From NCBI RefSeq assembly GCF_947498095.1, contig NZ_CANMJE010000001.1:186001-250000 (forward strand): a stretch of DNA of 64,000 nt, given 5' to 3'. Each line of letters begins with the position of its first letter. The stretch's first letter is position 1. The notes below the pieces were generated by a model. The model saw only the letters and a program-made list of their open reading frames with translations, made no database searches and had not been told where the DNA came from. A program made the translations under genes and the position numbers. Origin of the DNA: an uncultured Shimia sp. (lineage in GTDB: Bacteria; Pseudomonadota; Alphaproteobacteria; Rhodobacterales; Rhodobacteraceae). Below, in pieces: positions 18,456 to 26,369 of the stretch.

Positions 18456-19367
18456 TCAGGCAAATATGATTGAACTCAGCTTGCGACGACCGTTCAACAC
18501 CACAGGATCATTTGGCTTGAGCGAATCGAAGATTGTGAACAGCTGCGCCTTGGCCGCGCCATCGTTCCATTCTCGGTCGCGGCGGAACAAATCCAACAGT
18601 TCGTCAACAGCCGCTTCGGTTTCCCCGGCGGCGTGAAGCGCCTGTGCCAGATCAAGGCGCAATTGATGATTGCCCGGATCGGCCTCCACAGCCGCACGCA
18701 ACTCAGCAACGGGACCCGCATTCTCGGCCTGACGCGCGAGTTCCAACTGCGCATGGGCCGCTTCGATCTCGGGAGCTTCCGCCATTTCGGCAGGCGCGCC
18801 ATTCAGCACGGCCTCGGCCTGATCCAAAGCGCCCATCGCGATGTTCGCCCGCGCCAAGCCACCAAAAGCAGCGACGTTCGACTGATCCTGTTCAAGGATT
18901 GCAGCAAAGGTTTCACCAGCGGACTGTGCATCGCCTGCGGCGAGCATCTCTTCTGCGGCTTCAACGGCTTCTTCCAGCCCGCCATCCGCAGCACCCCCAG
19001 AGGCCTCTATGACCCGGTCTACAAACGCGGTGATCTCGCTTGGCGGCAACGCTCCCTGAAACCCATCAATGGGCTGCCCCTGCCAAAAGGCAAAAACAGT
19101 CGGAATCGACTGAACCCGCAATTGCCCTGCGATCATCTGGTTTTCGTCAACATTGACTTTAGCCATCTTGACCGCCCCACCAGCAGCAGTCACCGCCGCC
19201 TCGAGCGCCGGACCCAAGGTCTTACATGGGCCACACCAGGGTGCCCAGAAATCCACGATGACGGGAACAGTTTGGGATGCTTCGACAACATCTGCCATAA
19301 AGTCCGCTTCTGTAACGTCCTTGATCAAATCTGCCGCAGGTGCTGCGCCTTGTCCAAGTTCCAGCAT
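18456..19367 (-). CDS. YbbN/CnoX-like thioredoxin-TPR co-chaperone
   Basis: The 303-residue protein has an N-terminal thioredoxin domain with WCGPC (Cys45 and Cys48), then helical TPR-like repeats rich in Ala and Glu to the C-terminus. This is the YbbN/CnoX arrangement. In E. coli the protein protects substrates from oxidation and passes them to GroEL and DnaK, and lacks a redox-active CxxC; here both cysteines are present, so it may be redox active. A good promoter and GAGGAC lie upstream. It leads the YbbN-LON-Trm112 run. Confidence 0.9.
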   Translation of the reverse strand: MLELGQGAAPAADLIKDVTEADFMADVVEASQTVPVIVDFWAPWCGPCKTLGPALEAAVTAAGGAVKMAKVNVDENQMIAGQLRVQSIPTVFAFWQGQPIDGFQGALPPSEITAFVDRVIEASGGAADGGLEEAVEAAEEMLAAGDAQSAGETFAAILEQDQSNVAAFGGLARANIAMGALDQAEAVLNGAPAEMAEAPEIEAAHAQLELARQAENAGPVAELRAAVEADPGNHQLRLDLAQALHAAGETEAAVDELLDLFRRDREWNDGAAKAQLFTIFDSLKPNDPVVLNGRRKLSSIIFA

Positions 19368-19396
19368 GGTTCGTGTCCTCGAATTATCAGTTGGCC

Positions 19397-19426
19397 TCTA
19401 TATGACGATGTTCACTGACGTTTCAA
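19397..19426 (-). promoter_or_regulatory. Candidate sigma-70 promoter of the ybbN-like gene
   Basis: On the minus strand TTGAAA (19426-19421) and TATAGA (19402-19397) are separated by 18 bp. Transcription would begin near 19390, leaving a leader of about 22 nt that holds the GAGGAC ribosome site before the ATG at 19367. Confidence 0.5.
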
Positions 19427-19444
19427 AGGGCCAACGCCAATTAA

Positions 19445-19915
19445 TCAGTCAGGATTTTCATCCCAAGCATCAAGAAAAGGCAACCCAAAGGGTTCGCCGT
19501 TGAACGTATGCGTGCAACAGGAACAAAATGGGCGCAGGTTGGCTGCGTTCAACGCGGGATCGACCTTAACCAGATAGCCATCGTCATCAACGTATAAACC
19601 ATTGTAATAAGACGACTCTCCGCCACGAACCAACGCCTGTTGATCCAATTCAGAGCGCGCAACGATGTCCCAGATGGGCTCTTCGCTGTCCAATCGAGAG
19701 GTCGCCTCGGAATAAACTTCGGCCCAAGGTTTCCCAACCTTTGACAGAAGGTATTTGTACAGCGGCGTGTAATCCAACCCGTGGCGAAGACCTTTGCGCA
19801 TGCCTTTCTTGGTGTCAGGGTCAGCACTTTCTTTCAATCGACCACAACCGTGACGCACGCCATGCGTGCGAGTGTTCACTTTTCGATACAGCGGCTTTTT
19901 GCGATCTCGCCGCAT
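19445..19915 (-). CDS. Conserved-looking protein of unknown function
   Basis: I do not recognise a family. The 156-residue product starts very basic (MRRDRKKPLYRKVNTRTHGVR) and has a cysteine/histidine cluster near the C-terminus (PFCSCCTHTFNG), which could bind a metal. Its ATG overlaps the xthA stop in a TAATG junction, so translation is very likely coupled, and the coding strand has ordinary local codon use. These points support a real gene. A role linked to nucleic acids is suggested only by the basic N-terminus and the xthA neighbour. Confidence 0.75.
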   Translation of the reverse strand: MRRDRKKPLYRKVNTRTHGVRHGCGRLKESADPDTKKGMRKGLRHGLDYTPLYKYLLSKVGKPWAEVYSEATSRLDSEEPIWDIVARSELDQQALVRGGESSYYNGLYVDDDGYLVKVDPALNAANLRPFCSCCTHTFNGEPFGLPFLDAWDENPD

Positions 19916-20703
19916 TACAGATCAAAGCTGGCAAACACCGGCGCGTGGTCGCTGGGCTTTTCCCAGCCACGTGCATCACGCAAAACGCGACTGCCATGCC
20001 CTGCGTTTGAGATATCGGGTGTGGCCCAGATGTGATCAAGGCGACGGCCTTTGTCCGCAGCATCCCAATCGCGGGCGCGGTATGACCACCAACTGTAAAG
20101 GCGTCCGTCGGGAATATCCTGACGGGTGATGTCTACCCAATTGCCTGAGTCTTGCGTCTCGGCCAGATGTTCAACTTCGATCGGCGTGTGACTGACGATT
20201 TTCAAAAGTTTCTTGTGATCCCAAACGTCATCTTCGCGCGGCGCAATATTCAAATCCCCAACAAGAATGGACTTTTCCGGCTTGTTGCCGTGAAACCAGT
20301 CGCGCATCTCGGTCAGGTAATCCAGTTTCTGGCCAAACTTTTCGTTCACCTCGCGGTCAGGCTTGTCGCCCCCCGCTGGAACATAGAAATTGTGAACCGT
20401 GACGCCGTTTTCCAGCTTGCCCGCGATGTGGCGTGCATGGTTCAGCGATGCAAAATCCTCGGCGCCCGCCTCAACCATTGGAATCTTCGACAGGATCGCA
20501 ACGCCGTTGTAGCCTTTCTGTCCCCGTGCCACCATGTGGGTATAGCCTAGCGCTGCAAAGCCTTCGGTCGGAATCTTCTCAACTGGGCTCTTGCACTCCT
20601 GAAGGCACAACACATCCGGCGCCTCTTCTTCAAGCAATTTCAGCACGATAGGCTCGCGCAGGCGCACAGAGTTGATGTTCCAGGTGGCAAGAGTAAAGGA
20701 CAT
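19915..20703 (-). CDS. xthA: Exodeoxyribonuclease III
   Basis: The 262-residue protein has the full exonuclease III/AP-endonuclease pattern: TLATWNINSVRLR, LCLQECKS with the metal-binding Glu, GYNGVAILSK, LVGDLNIAPREDDVWD with the Asp/Asn pair, and RLDHIWAT and the SDHAPV with the catalytic Asp-His. It cleaves abasic sites and has 3'-5' exonuclease activity in base excision repair. It overlaps the unknown downstream gene by one base. Another repair gene (nth) lies 1.1 kb upstream. Confidence 0.94.
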   Translation of the reverse strand: MSFTLATWNINSVRLREPIVLKLLEEEAPDVLCLQECKSPVEKIPTEGFAALGYTHMVARGQKGYNGVAILSKIPMVEAGAEDFASLNHARHIAGKLENGVTVHNFYVPAGGDKPDREVNEKFGQKLDYLTEMRDWFHGNKPEKSILVGDLNIAPREDDVWDHKKLLKIVSHTPIEVEHLAETQDSGNWVDITRQDIPDGRLYSWWSYRARDWDAADKGRRLDHIWATPDISNAGHGSRVLRDARGWEKPSDHAPVFASFDL

Positions 20704-20798
20704 GGGCGCGCTCCAACTTAATCAAATCGCGCCCACCCTACTTAGTCTGAACTCCAGTTGCTACTGACAAAAACGGGGCATCGTGTTGCCAGAAACAC

Positions 20799-20813
20799 AC
20801 GCGCCGGACGCGT
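20799..20813 (-). terminator. Weak hairpin after the adenosine kinase gene
   Basis: ACGCG at 20799-20803 pairs with CGCGT at 20809-20813, about 16 nt past the kinase stop in the reading direction, followed by GTGTTTCTGG. The stem is short and the T-tract poor. Confidence 0.3.
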
Positions 20814-20828
20814 CGGTTGGATGCCGGA

Positions 20829-21818
20829 TTAGCCGATCAAACCTTCCTGACGGAACAGCGCCTTAACGTCTTGTTCTGGCCGTGCTCCATAATGGCTGAT
20901 GACTTCGGTCGCGGCGATACATCCCATCCGACCAGACACTTCAAGTGATTGCCCAGTGGCATATCCATATAGGAACCCAGCCGCGAACTGATCGCCTGCA
21001 CCTGTGGCATCAACGGGAACAATCTCGTTGACCGGAACCACGGCTTCTTCTTCGCCGCGCACCAGCACCACGTCATGCCCAGAGCGCGTGCAGACAACCA
21101 TGCCTGCGTCCTGCGCCGCCTGTTCCAGCGCAGTGGACAGGTCAGTATGATACAGCGAAGACCACTCGTGTTCGTTTCCGATCACATAGTCGAGTTCTTT
21201 CACAAGCCGACGAAAGTCATCACGGTGACGCTCAACACAGAACGGATCAGACAGAGCAATACCTGCCTTACCACCAGCGTTGTGACAGTGTTTTACAGCA
21301 GCTTCAAAGGCCTCTTTGCCTTTGGGCTTGTCATAGAGGTAGCCCTCGAGGAACAGAATTTGCGCCTGACCCGCCACATCGTCCGAGACGTCCTCGGGGC
21401 CCAATTCTGCGGATATCCCCAGATAGGTGTTCATCGATCGCTCACCGTCGGGAGAAACAAAGATCATCGACCGCGAGGTCGGCAACTCACCACCCGGCAC
21501 AGGCGGGTTCACGAAATCGGTGCCATCGGCCTGCATTTCTGCGGCATAGAACTTGCCCAGCGCATCGTCATGAACCCGGCCAATAAACCCTGTCGATAGA
21601 CCCAGTGATCCAAGGCCCGCAATGGTGTTCGCCACCGAGCCACCCGGCGCCTGTGTGCGGTTGGTCATGCCTGCATAAAGCATCTCGCCACGCTCACGTT
21701 CGACGAGTTGCATGATGCCTTTCTGGATGCCCATCAGGTCCAGAAACGAGTCATCCGACTGCGAGATCACGTCCACGATGGCGTTGCCGATACCGACAAC
21801 CTGATAATTCTTGCTCAT
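20829..21818 (-). CDS. Adenosine kinase (PfkB family)
   Basis: The 329-residue protein is a ribokinase-fold sugar kinase. It has the N-terminal GNAIVDVI, the GGSVANTIAGLGSLG glycine-rich site and the C-terminal DATGAGDQFAAGFLYG, where Asp is the catalytic base and the glycines form the anion hole. The overall sequence fits the bacterial adenosine kinase branch rather than ribokinase or fructokinase. It would phosphorylate adenosine to AMP, complementing the AMP nucleosidase and adenine deaminase elsewhere in this window. Its start overlaps the nth stop by 4 nt. Confidence 0.85.
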   Translation of the reverse strand: MSKNYQVVGIGNAIVDVISQSDDSFLDLMGIQKGIMQLVERERGEMLYAGMTNRTQAPGGSVANTIAGLGSLGLSTGFIGRVHDDALGKFYAAEMQADGTDFVNPPVPGGELPTSRSMIFVSPDGERSMNTYLGISAELGPEDVSDDVAGQAQILFLEGYLYDKPKGKEAFEAAVKHCHNAGGKAGIALSDPFCVERHRDDFRRLVKELDYVIGNEHEWSSLYHTDLSTALEQAAQDAGMVVCTRSGHDVVLVRGEEEAVVPVNEIVPVDATGAGDQFAAGFLYGYATGQSLEVSGRMGCIAATEVISHYGARPEQDVKALFRQEGLIG

Positions 21819-22459
21819 AGGTTTTTGTCCTCAAACATACAAAGGTCCCGGATCAGGCAGTTGCCGCATATGGGCTTGCGCGCTTTACAGACATAGCGTC
21901 CGTGCAGGATCATCCAGTGATGGGCGTGGTGTTGAAAATCCACGGGAATATTGTCTTCGATGGCGCGCTCTACCGCGACAACATCTTTGCCGGGGCAAAC
22001 ACCCGAGCGGTTACCAAAGCGATAGATATGGGTGTCCACGGCCTGCGCCGGATAAGACCACCACATGTTCAATACGACATTGGCGGTCTTACGGCCTACG
22101 CCGGGCAGCCCTTCCAAAGCGGCGCGGGAATTGGGCACCTCGCCGCCATAGTCATCCACCAGAATGCGGCTGAGTTTCATGACGTTCTTGGCCTTGTTGC
22201 GATAAAGGCCAATGGTCTTGATGTGCTCGATCAGTTTCTCTTCGCCGAGGTCCAGCATCTTCTGAGGGGTGTCAGCGATCTTGAACAGTTCTTTGGTGGC
22301 CCGGTTCACACCCACATCCGTCGCCTGGGCGGACAGCGCCACGGCGACAACCAGCGTATAGGCATTCACATGATCCAGCTCGCCCTTAGGCTCGGCTTCT
22401 GACGCCTGAAAGCGGGTGAAAATCTCGCGGATGGTGTGATAGTCGAGTTGCTTGGCCAT
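21815..22459 (-). CDS. nth: Endonuclease III
   Basis: The 214-residue protein has the HhH-GPD fold with the helix-hairpin-helix LPGVGRKTANVVLN, containing the catalytic Lys, and the VDTHIYR segment with the catalytic Asp. A C-terminal cysteine cluster for the [4Fe-4S] centre (C-x6-C-x2-C-x5-C pattern around CKARKPICGNCLIRDLC) completes the family. It removes oxidised pyrimidines and nicks the AP site. It is translationally coupled to the downstream kinase by a 4-nt overlap. Confidence 0.95.
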   Translation of the reverse strand: MAKQLDYHTIREIFTRFQASEAEPKGELDHVNAYTLVVAVALSAQATDVGVNRATKELFKIADTPQKMLDLGEEKLIEHIKTIGLYRNKAKNVMKLSRILVDDYGGEVPNSRAALEGLPGVGRKTANVVLNMWWSYPAQAVDTHIYRFGNRSGVCPGKDVVAVERAIEDNIPVDFQHHAHHWMILHGRYVCKARKPICGNCLIRDLCMFEDKNL

Positions 22460-22512
22460 AGCCCCCTAATGCCGCGAAGCCGTGCGGGGGTAAAGCCCTT
22501 GGCACACAGAGC

Positions 22513-22860
22513 CTAGTCCAGTTGCAGGATGAACACGTCCTCGGCCCAGCCATCCACATTATCGCGCGCGCGAATATGCAGGATTTTGGCATCTGCTGGG
22601 ATCGCGACGCCTGAGAGCGACCGGGTAAAGGGTTGCTCGTTCACATGCGGGTGCAGAAGTTCGCGAAAACCCAGAACCTTGCCGGAAGGCAATTCGACTT
22701 GCCAACCATCGGCGTAATGATCCCAACCCGTATCAGGGTGGGACAGGGTCACATCAAAACGCCATGAGTTGCCAGACTGGCTGGCGCGGACGTCTTCGAC
22801 AACAGGAGCATCTGCCAGGGCCGGAGCGGCGGCGATCAGCAAGGGGATCAGGAATCTCAT
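22513..22860 (-). CDS. Small secreted protein of unknown function
   Basis: The 115-residue product begins with a cleavable signal peptide (MRFLIPLLIAAAPALADA, cut about residue 17). The mature part is beta-rich: it contains WRFDVTLSHPDTGWDHYADGWQV and ends with HIRARDNVDGWAEDVFILQLD, resembling a small immunoglobulin-like periplasmic domain. No catalytic motif is seen. It is on the nth strand, about 50 nt upstream of nth, and may be part of that transcript. Confidence 0.75.
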   Translation of the reverse strand: MRFLIPLLIAAAPALADAPVVEDVRASQSGNSWRFDVTLSHPDTGWDHYADGWQVELPSGKVLGFRELLHPHVNEQPFTRSLSGVAIPADAKILHIRARDNVDGWAEDVFILQLD

Positions 22861-22924
22861 GCGTAAACCCTAGGCCACGGATTGTCCGGGGCCTAGGGTC
22901 AATTCACTCACGTTTGCTCACAAG

Positions 22925-23767
22925 TCAGGGTTTCCAACCGGGACCTTCGAAGAGATAGCCCCAAAACTCACGCCCGGATTTGGCCTTTCTCAGGTCCTTG
23001 ACCAGCGCAGGAATCTCCGAGAACCAAACCTTGATTGGGTTCTGGCTGTCAAAATCCGTCGTCAAACCATAGCGCGGGCGTTCTTCTTCTTTCTGGAACG
23101 TGCCGAACATCCGGTCCCAGATGATCAGGATGCCGGCATAGTTGCGGTCCAGGTATTTATCATCGCTGCCGTGGTGCACCCGATGATGCGAAGGCGTGTT
23201 CAGCACCCACTCCAACGGCCCCAGCTTGCCGATCAACTCGGTGTGCAACCAAGTCTGGTAACCCAGCACCACAAGCGCGCAACCAAACACCACCTCAGGG
23301 CTGAAACCGATCAGGACCATCGGGATGTGGATGATAAAGGCCCAGATTCCTTCAAAGGGCCCAAAGCGAACCGCAGTCACGATGTTATAGTCCCGAGATG
23401 AATGGTGCACCGCGTGCTGGGTCCACAGTAGCCGAACTTGATGGGCGATCCGATGCTCCCAGTAGTAGGTGAAATCCGCCAGTATGAGGGCAAGTACGAT
23501 TGTCCACGCCGTTGTCGGGATTTCCCAGCTGATCAACTCGTAGCCGATGACATAAAGACCGCTGTAGGCGGCGGTCATGATGAACACCTCAACCGCAATC
23601 GATGGGATCTGGGTCGACGCGCTCGCGATCATCTCAAGAATGGTCTTTCCGCGCGCGGTTCCCTTGAACAGCACCTCAGCGATTTCGATCAAAAGGATCG
23701 CAGCACCAATCAGAAAGAAAACTTCATCAATCTGTTCGGCGAGCGCAAAAAAGGCTTCGGGCAGCAT
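22925..23767 (-). CDS. Sterol-desaturase/fatty acid hydroxylase family membrane enzyme
   Basis: The 280-residue membrane protein has the histidine boxes of the di-iron hydroxylase family: HRIAH, HAVHH and HHRVHH, placed between and after hydrophobic segments (about residues 15-30, 55-80, 85-100 and 145-165). Members hydroxylate or desaturate sterols, carotenoids, fatty acids or alkylglycerols. The bacterial substrate cannot be named. Its ATG overlaps the TetR stop by one base (TGATG), so the pair is an operon under the TetR operator. A second member of this superfamily lies at 52.8 kb. Confidence 0.88.
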   Translation of the reverse strand: MLPEAFFALAEQIDEVFFLIGAAILLIEIAEVLFKGTARGKTILEMIASASTQIPSIAVEVFIMTAAYSGLYVIGYELISWEIPTTAWTIVLALILADFTYYWEHRIAHQVRLLWTQHAVHHSSRDYNIVTAVRFGPFEGIWAFIIHIPMVLIGFSPEVVFGCALVVLGYQTWLHTELIGKLGPLEWVLNTPSHHRVHHGSDDKYLDRNYAGILIIWDRMFGTFQKEEERPRYGLTTDFDSQNPIKVWFSEIPALVKDLRKAKSGREFWGYLFEGPGWKP

Positions 23768-24312
23768 CAGGTGTCACCGGCCAGACCGCTTGACAGCGTC
23801 TGCCACGCGAGGGCCGAAGCCTGTTTGGGCGTCGCCTCACCGTCCTTGACCATGGACCATGCAGTATAGGTCATTGCTTCGTAGGTTTTAACCGCCCATG
23901 CGGTGGGGATGTTGGCGGCGATGCTGCCTTCTTTGCGAACTTCTTCCATGGCTGCTGTCAGCTCTTCGCGCTGCCGCTCATATTCCTTCGCGACTTCCGG
24001 TACGTGCTCCAGCGGCTCAGTTTCCAGAAAAGTCTGACGGTCGGCCAGCGCCACCATCGCATCCAGTCCCAGACGCATCGCGTCGGTATAGCTCTCTGCG
24101 TCGCGGGTTGCTTTATCAAAGGCCGTGTCGATGTCTTTGATAGCTTTCAGGGCAAGGGCAGTCATGAGATCCTCTCTTCCTTTGAAATGCCGGTGCAGGG
24201 TCGCCCGGCCGATGCCTGCCGCCGTGGCCACTTCGGCGAGCGTTGCTGTGGGTTTCGCCGCAAAAGTGGCAAATGCGGCGTTCAGAATGGCGGTTTCAGT
24301 TTTATCAGTCAT
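23767..24312 (-). CDS. TetR/AcrR-family transcriptional regulator
   Basis: The 181-residue protein has an N-terminal TetR HTH (ATLAEVATAAGIGRATLHRHFKGREDLM, residues 23-50) and a divergent helical ligand domain. Immediately upstream of its start lies a perfect 26-bp palindrome (24318-24343), the expected shape of a TetR operator. It therefore probably represses its own operon, including the membrane hydroxylase gene that follows. The inducer may be a lipid or hydrophobic compound, judging by the target gene. Confidence 0.92.
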   Translation of the reverse strand: MTDKTETAILNAAFATFAAKPTATLAEVATAAGIGRATLHRHFKGREDLMTALALKAIKDIDTAFDKATRDAESYTDAMRLGLDAMVALADRQTFLETEPLEHVPEVAKEYERQREELTAAMEEVRKEGSIAANIPTAWAVKTYEAMTYTAWSMVKDGEATPKQASALAWQTLSSGLAGDT

Positions 24313-24317
24313 GATAC

Positions 24318-24343
24318 ATTAATGTCTCATTTGAGACATTAAT
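24318..24343. promoter_or_regulatory. Perfect palindromic TetR-type operator
   Basis: ATTAATGTCTCA (24318-24329), two bases, then TGAGACATTAAT (24332-24343): arms of 12 bp without mismatch. It ends 5 bp before the ATG of the TetR-family gene, so binding would block transcription or translation start of the TetR-hydroxylase operon. Confidence 0.82.
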
Positions 24344-24361
24344 ATCAATAGAAGGTACAAT

Positions 24362-24383
24362 AAGGGCCGCGCTTGGCGGCCTT
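24362..24383 (-). terminator. Probable terminator after the sodium channel gene
   Basis: AAGGGCCGC (24362-24370) pairs with GCGGCCTT (24376-24383) with one bulged G and a GCTTG loop, 20 nt past the channel stop. The minus-strand tail TTATTG is only moderately T-rich. It would also separate the channel gene from the TetR promoter. Confidence 0.55.
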
Positions 24384-24402
24384 AACTATTTGATTTCTAA
24401 TC

Positions 24403-25221
24403 TTACTTTTTGTCGGAATTGAGCGTCTGCTCACGCAACGCTGCTTCAATATCGGTCAGCCGATTGAGCACTTCATCGCGATATGTGTCGGTTCTCTCGT
24501 CCGCTTCCTGATGGTGCGCATCCTGCATCGAATTCACCACCAAACCGACAACAAGGTTGAGAATGATGAATGTCGTGAGCAGGATGAACGGGACAAAGAA
24601 CATCCACGCATAGGGCGCCTGTTCCATCACCGGGCGCACGATGCCCATAGACCAGCTTTCGAGCGTCATGATCTGGAACAGCGAATACATCGACGCGCCA
24701 AGTGTGCCGAACCAATCCGGGAACATCGCACCAAAAAGCTTGGTCGCCATCACGGCGCCGATATAAAACACCAGCCCCATCAGCAGGAAAACCGACCCCA
24801 TACCGGGCAACGCATTGATCAGACCTTCGATCACGCGGCGCAGGCTGGGCGCGACTGAGACGACCCGCAGCAATCGCAGGATACGGAGGGCACGCAGCAC
24901 AGACAAACCTTGCGCGGAAGGTACCAAGGAAATGGCAACGATGACAAAGTCAAAAATGTTCCAACCATCCCGCCAAAACTGGGCACGTTGCACAAACAGC
25001 TTGGCGACGATCTCGACGACAAAGATTGCCAGACACAGCCCGTCTAGCAACAGGATCAGAGGCCCCGCTGCTTCCATAACCGTAGGTGAGGTTTCCAACC
25101 CCAGAATAATGGCGTTGAACAGGATCACACCCAAAATGGTGTTGCGGACAACCGGGCGATCCAAGATCGCAGCAAGCCGGTCGCGAAATGAAAATGGAGC
25201 AGGTGCGGATGTTTGTGTCAT
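24403..25221 (-). CDS. Bacterial voltage-gated sodium channel (NaChBac/NavAb type)
   Basis: The 272-residue protein is a single six-helix channel subunit. S4 carries arginines every third residue (R110, R113, R116, R119 in VLRALRILRLLRV). The pore has the selectivity filter TLESWSM (residues 186-192), the same as in NavAb, with Glu188 as the high-field-strength site. S6 (FILLTTFIILNLVVGLVVN) runs into a C-terminal helix, about residues 225-268, that forms a tetrameric coiled coil in relatives. It should be a sodium-selective, voltage-activated homotetramer in the inner membrane. There is no clear Shine-Dalgarno before the ATG at 25221. The desaturase stop is 40 nt upstream. Confidence 0.93.
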   Translation of the reverse strand: MTQTSAPAPFSFRDRLAAILDRPVVRNTILGVILFNAIILGLETSPTVMEAAGPLILLLDGLCLAIFVVEIVAKLFVQRAQFWRDGWNIFDFVIVAISLVPSAQGLSVLRALRILRLLRVVSVAPSLRRVIEGLINALPGMGSVFLLMGLVFYIGAVMATKLFGAMFPDWFGTLGASMYSLFQIMTLESWSMGIVRPVMEQAPYAWMFFVPFILLTTFIILNLVVGLVVNSMQDAHHQEADERTDTYRDEVLNRLTDIEAALREQTLNSDKK

Positions 25222-25261
25222 GCAGCGCTATATGGGGCGATGGGACGTCATCAGCAACCGA

Positions 25262-26149
25262 CTAAAGCCTCACGATGGTTTCCTTCGTGAAATTTACGTA
25301 ACCCTCTTGTTCATGTAGCAAATGGGACTGCATTTCCTCGTGTAGGTCTGCCAGTCGAAAAAACGGCACCGCCGGATAAACGTGATGTTCTGTATGATAG
25401 GGCATATTCCACGCCAAGAACCGAACAATTGCCGTGGTGTAAGTGGTGCGCGAATTGTCAAACATGTTTGCCACTTGGGGACAGCGCCCATGTTCTGCCA
25501 GCAAATACAATCGCAAGAAGGGCTGTCCCACCAAAACAGGCAGTATCCATACCCAGAATAGCAAGGAAGATGCGAAAAGGCTGAGCAAAGCGAGCAGGTA
25601 AATCAACACCATCCAGCGCGCCTCAGTTTTCAATCGGGGCCGCACCCTCTCGGGCAAATAGTCGGCCTCAACCCGTCCAGTCGCGTTCACCCAGACTTGC
25701 CGCGCCATGGACACCCAAAAGGGCAATCCGGTGACATGCCATAGAAACGGCCCCCAACCTTCATAGTGCTTTTGCCCGGCGGCCAGCTCAGGATCTTTGC
25801 CGGGGATATTGGTGTAGCGATGGTGGGCAAAGTGAAAATACCGAAACCACTCAAACGGCAAGACCAGCAGCAGGCCACACGCTCGGCCAACCCATTCGTT
25901 AAGCGCTTCATTGGCGAAGGGCGTTTTGTGCGTAGCCTCGTGCTCTAGCGTAAAGAGAAAGACAATGGCGATGCCCTGAATGGGCACCACGACCCACCAA
26001 AGCGGGAGGCCAAAAGCAATCCACCCGCCGCACACCAGTATGAGGGCAACGTGCCCCAGAAGATGTTTTATCCCGGCCGCATCGCTGCGCTGCGTCAGCC
26101 GGGTTTGCGTGTCCGTTGGCAAGGATTTCAAAAACGCTTTGTGATCCAT
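25262..26149 (-). CDS. Fatty acid desaturase family protein
   Basis: The ATG at 26149 gives 295 residues; a TTG at 26167 would add six. The three histidine boxes of membrane di-iron desaturases are present: HEATH near residue 77, HFAHHRYT and a C-terminal HTEHH. Hydrophobic pairs lie between them, as expected. The enzyme would introduce a double bond or hydroxyl into a lipid acyl chain or a related substrate. It is followed after 40 nt by the sodium channel gene on the same strand. Confidence 0.88.
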   Translation of the reverse strand: MDHKAFLKSLPTDTQTRLTQRSDAAGIKHLLGHVALILVCGGWIAFGLPLWWVVVPIQGIAIVFLFTLEHEATHKTPFANEALNEWVGRACGLLLVLPFEWFRYFHFAHHRYTNIPGKDPELAAGQKHYEGWGPFLWHVTGLPFWVSMARQVWVNATGRVEADYLPERVRPRLKTEARWMVLIYLLALLSLFASSLLFWVWILPVLVGQPFLRLYLLAEHGRCPQVANMFDNSRTTYTTAIVRFLAWNMPYHTEHHVYPAVPFFRLADLHEEMQSHLLHEQEGYVNFTKETIVRL

Positions 26150-26369
26150 AACCGGCAGTAGGACCAAAATCTCATCTTCGTCAAAGTCTTTGCGACGTGC
26201 AGGTTACCGTCAAAGGCCGTCCTTGACGCTATTTCGCAACAAAAGTCTTTCAGGTTTTGGAAGTGCATTGGCTGAAGCGCCCAACAATGGCACTGTTGCA
26301 GCGTGGTTTTGTATCGAGTCCCGATCGGTAAAACTCGCTTTTCGGCACATAGACGGCGTGGAGGCTGAC

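Noticed and set aside
18633-19418. 261-residue open frame on the plus strand
   Set aside because: Antisense to the YbbN-like gene; low-complexity shadow of its Ala/Glu-rich codons.
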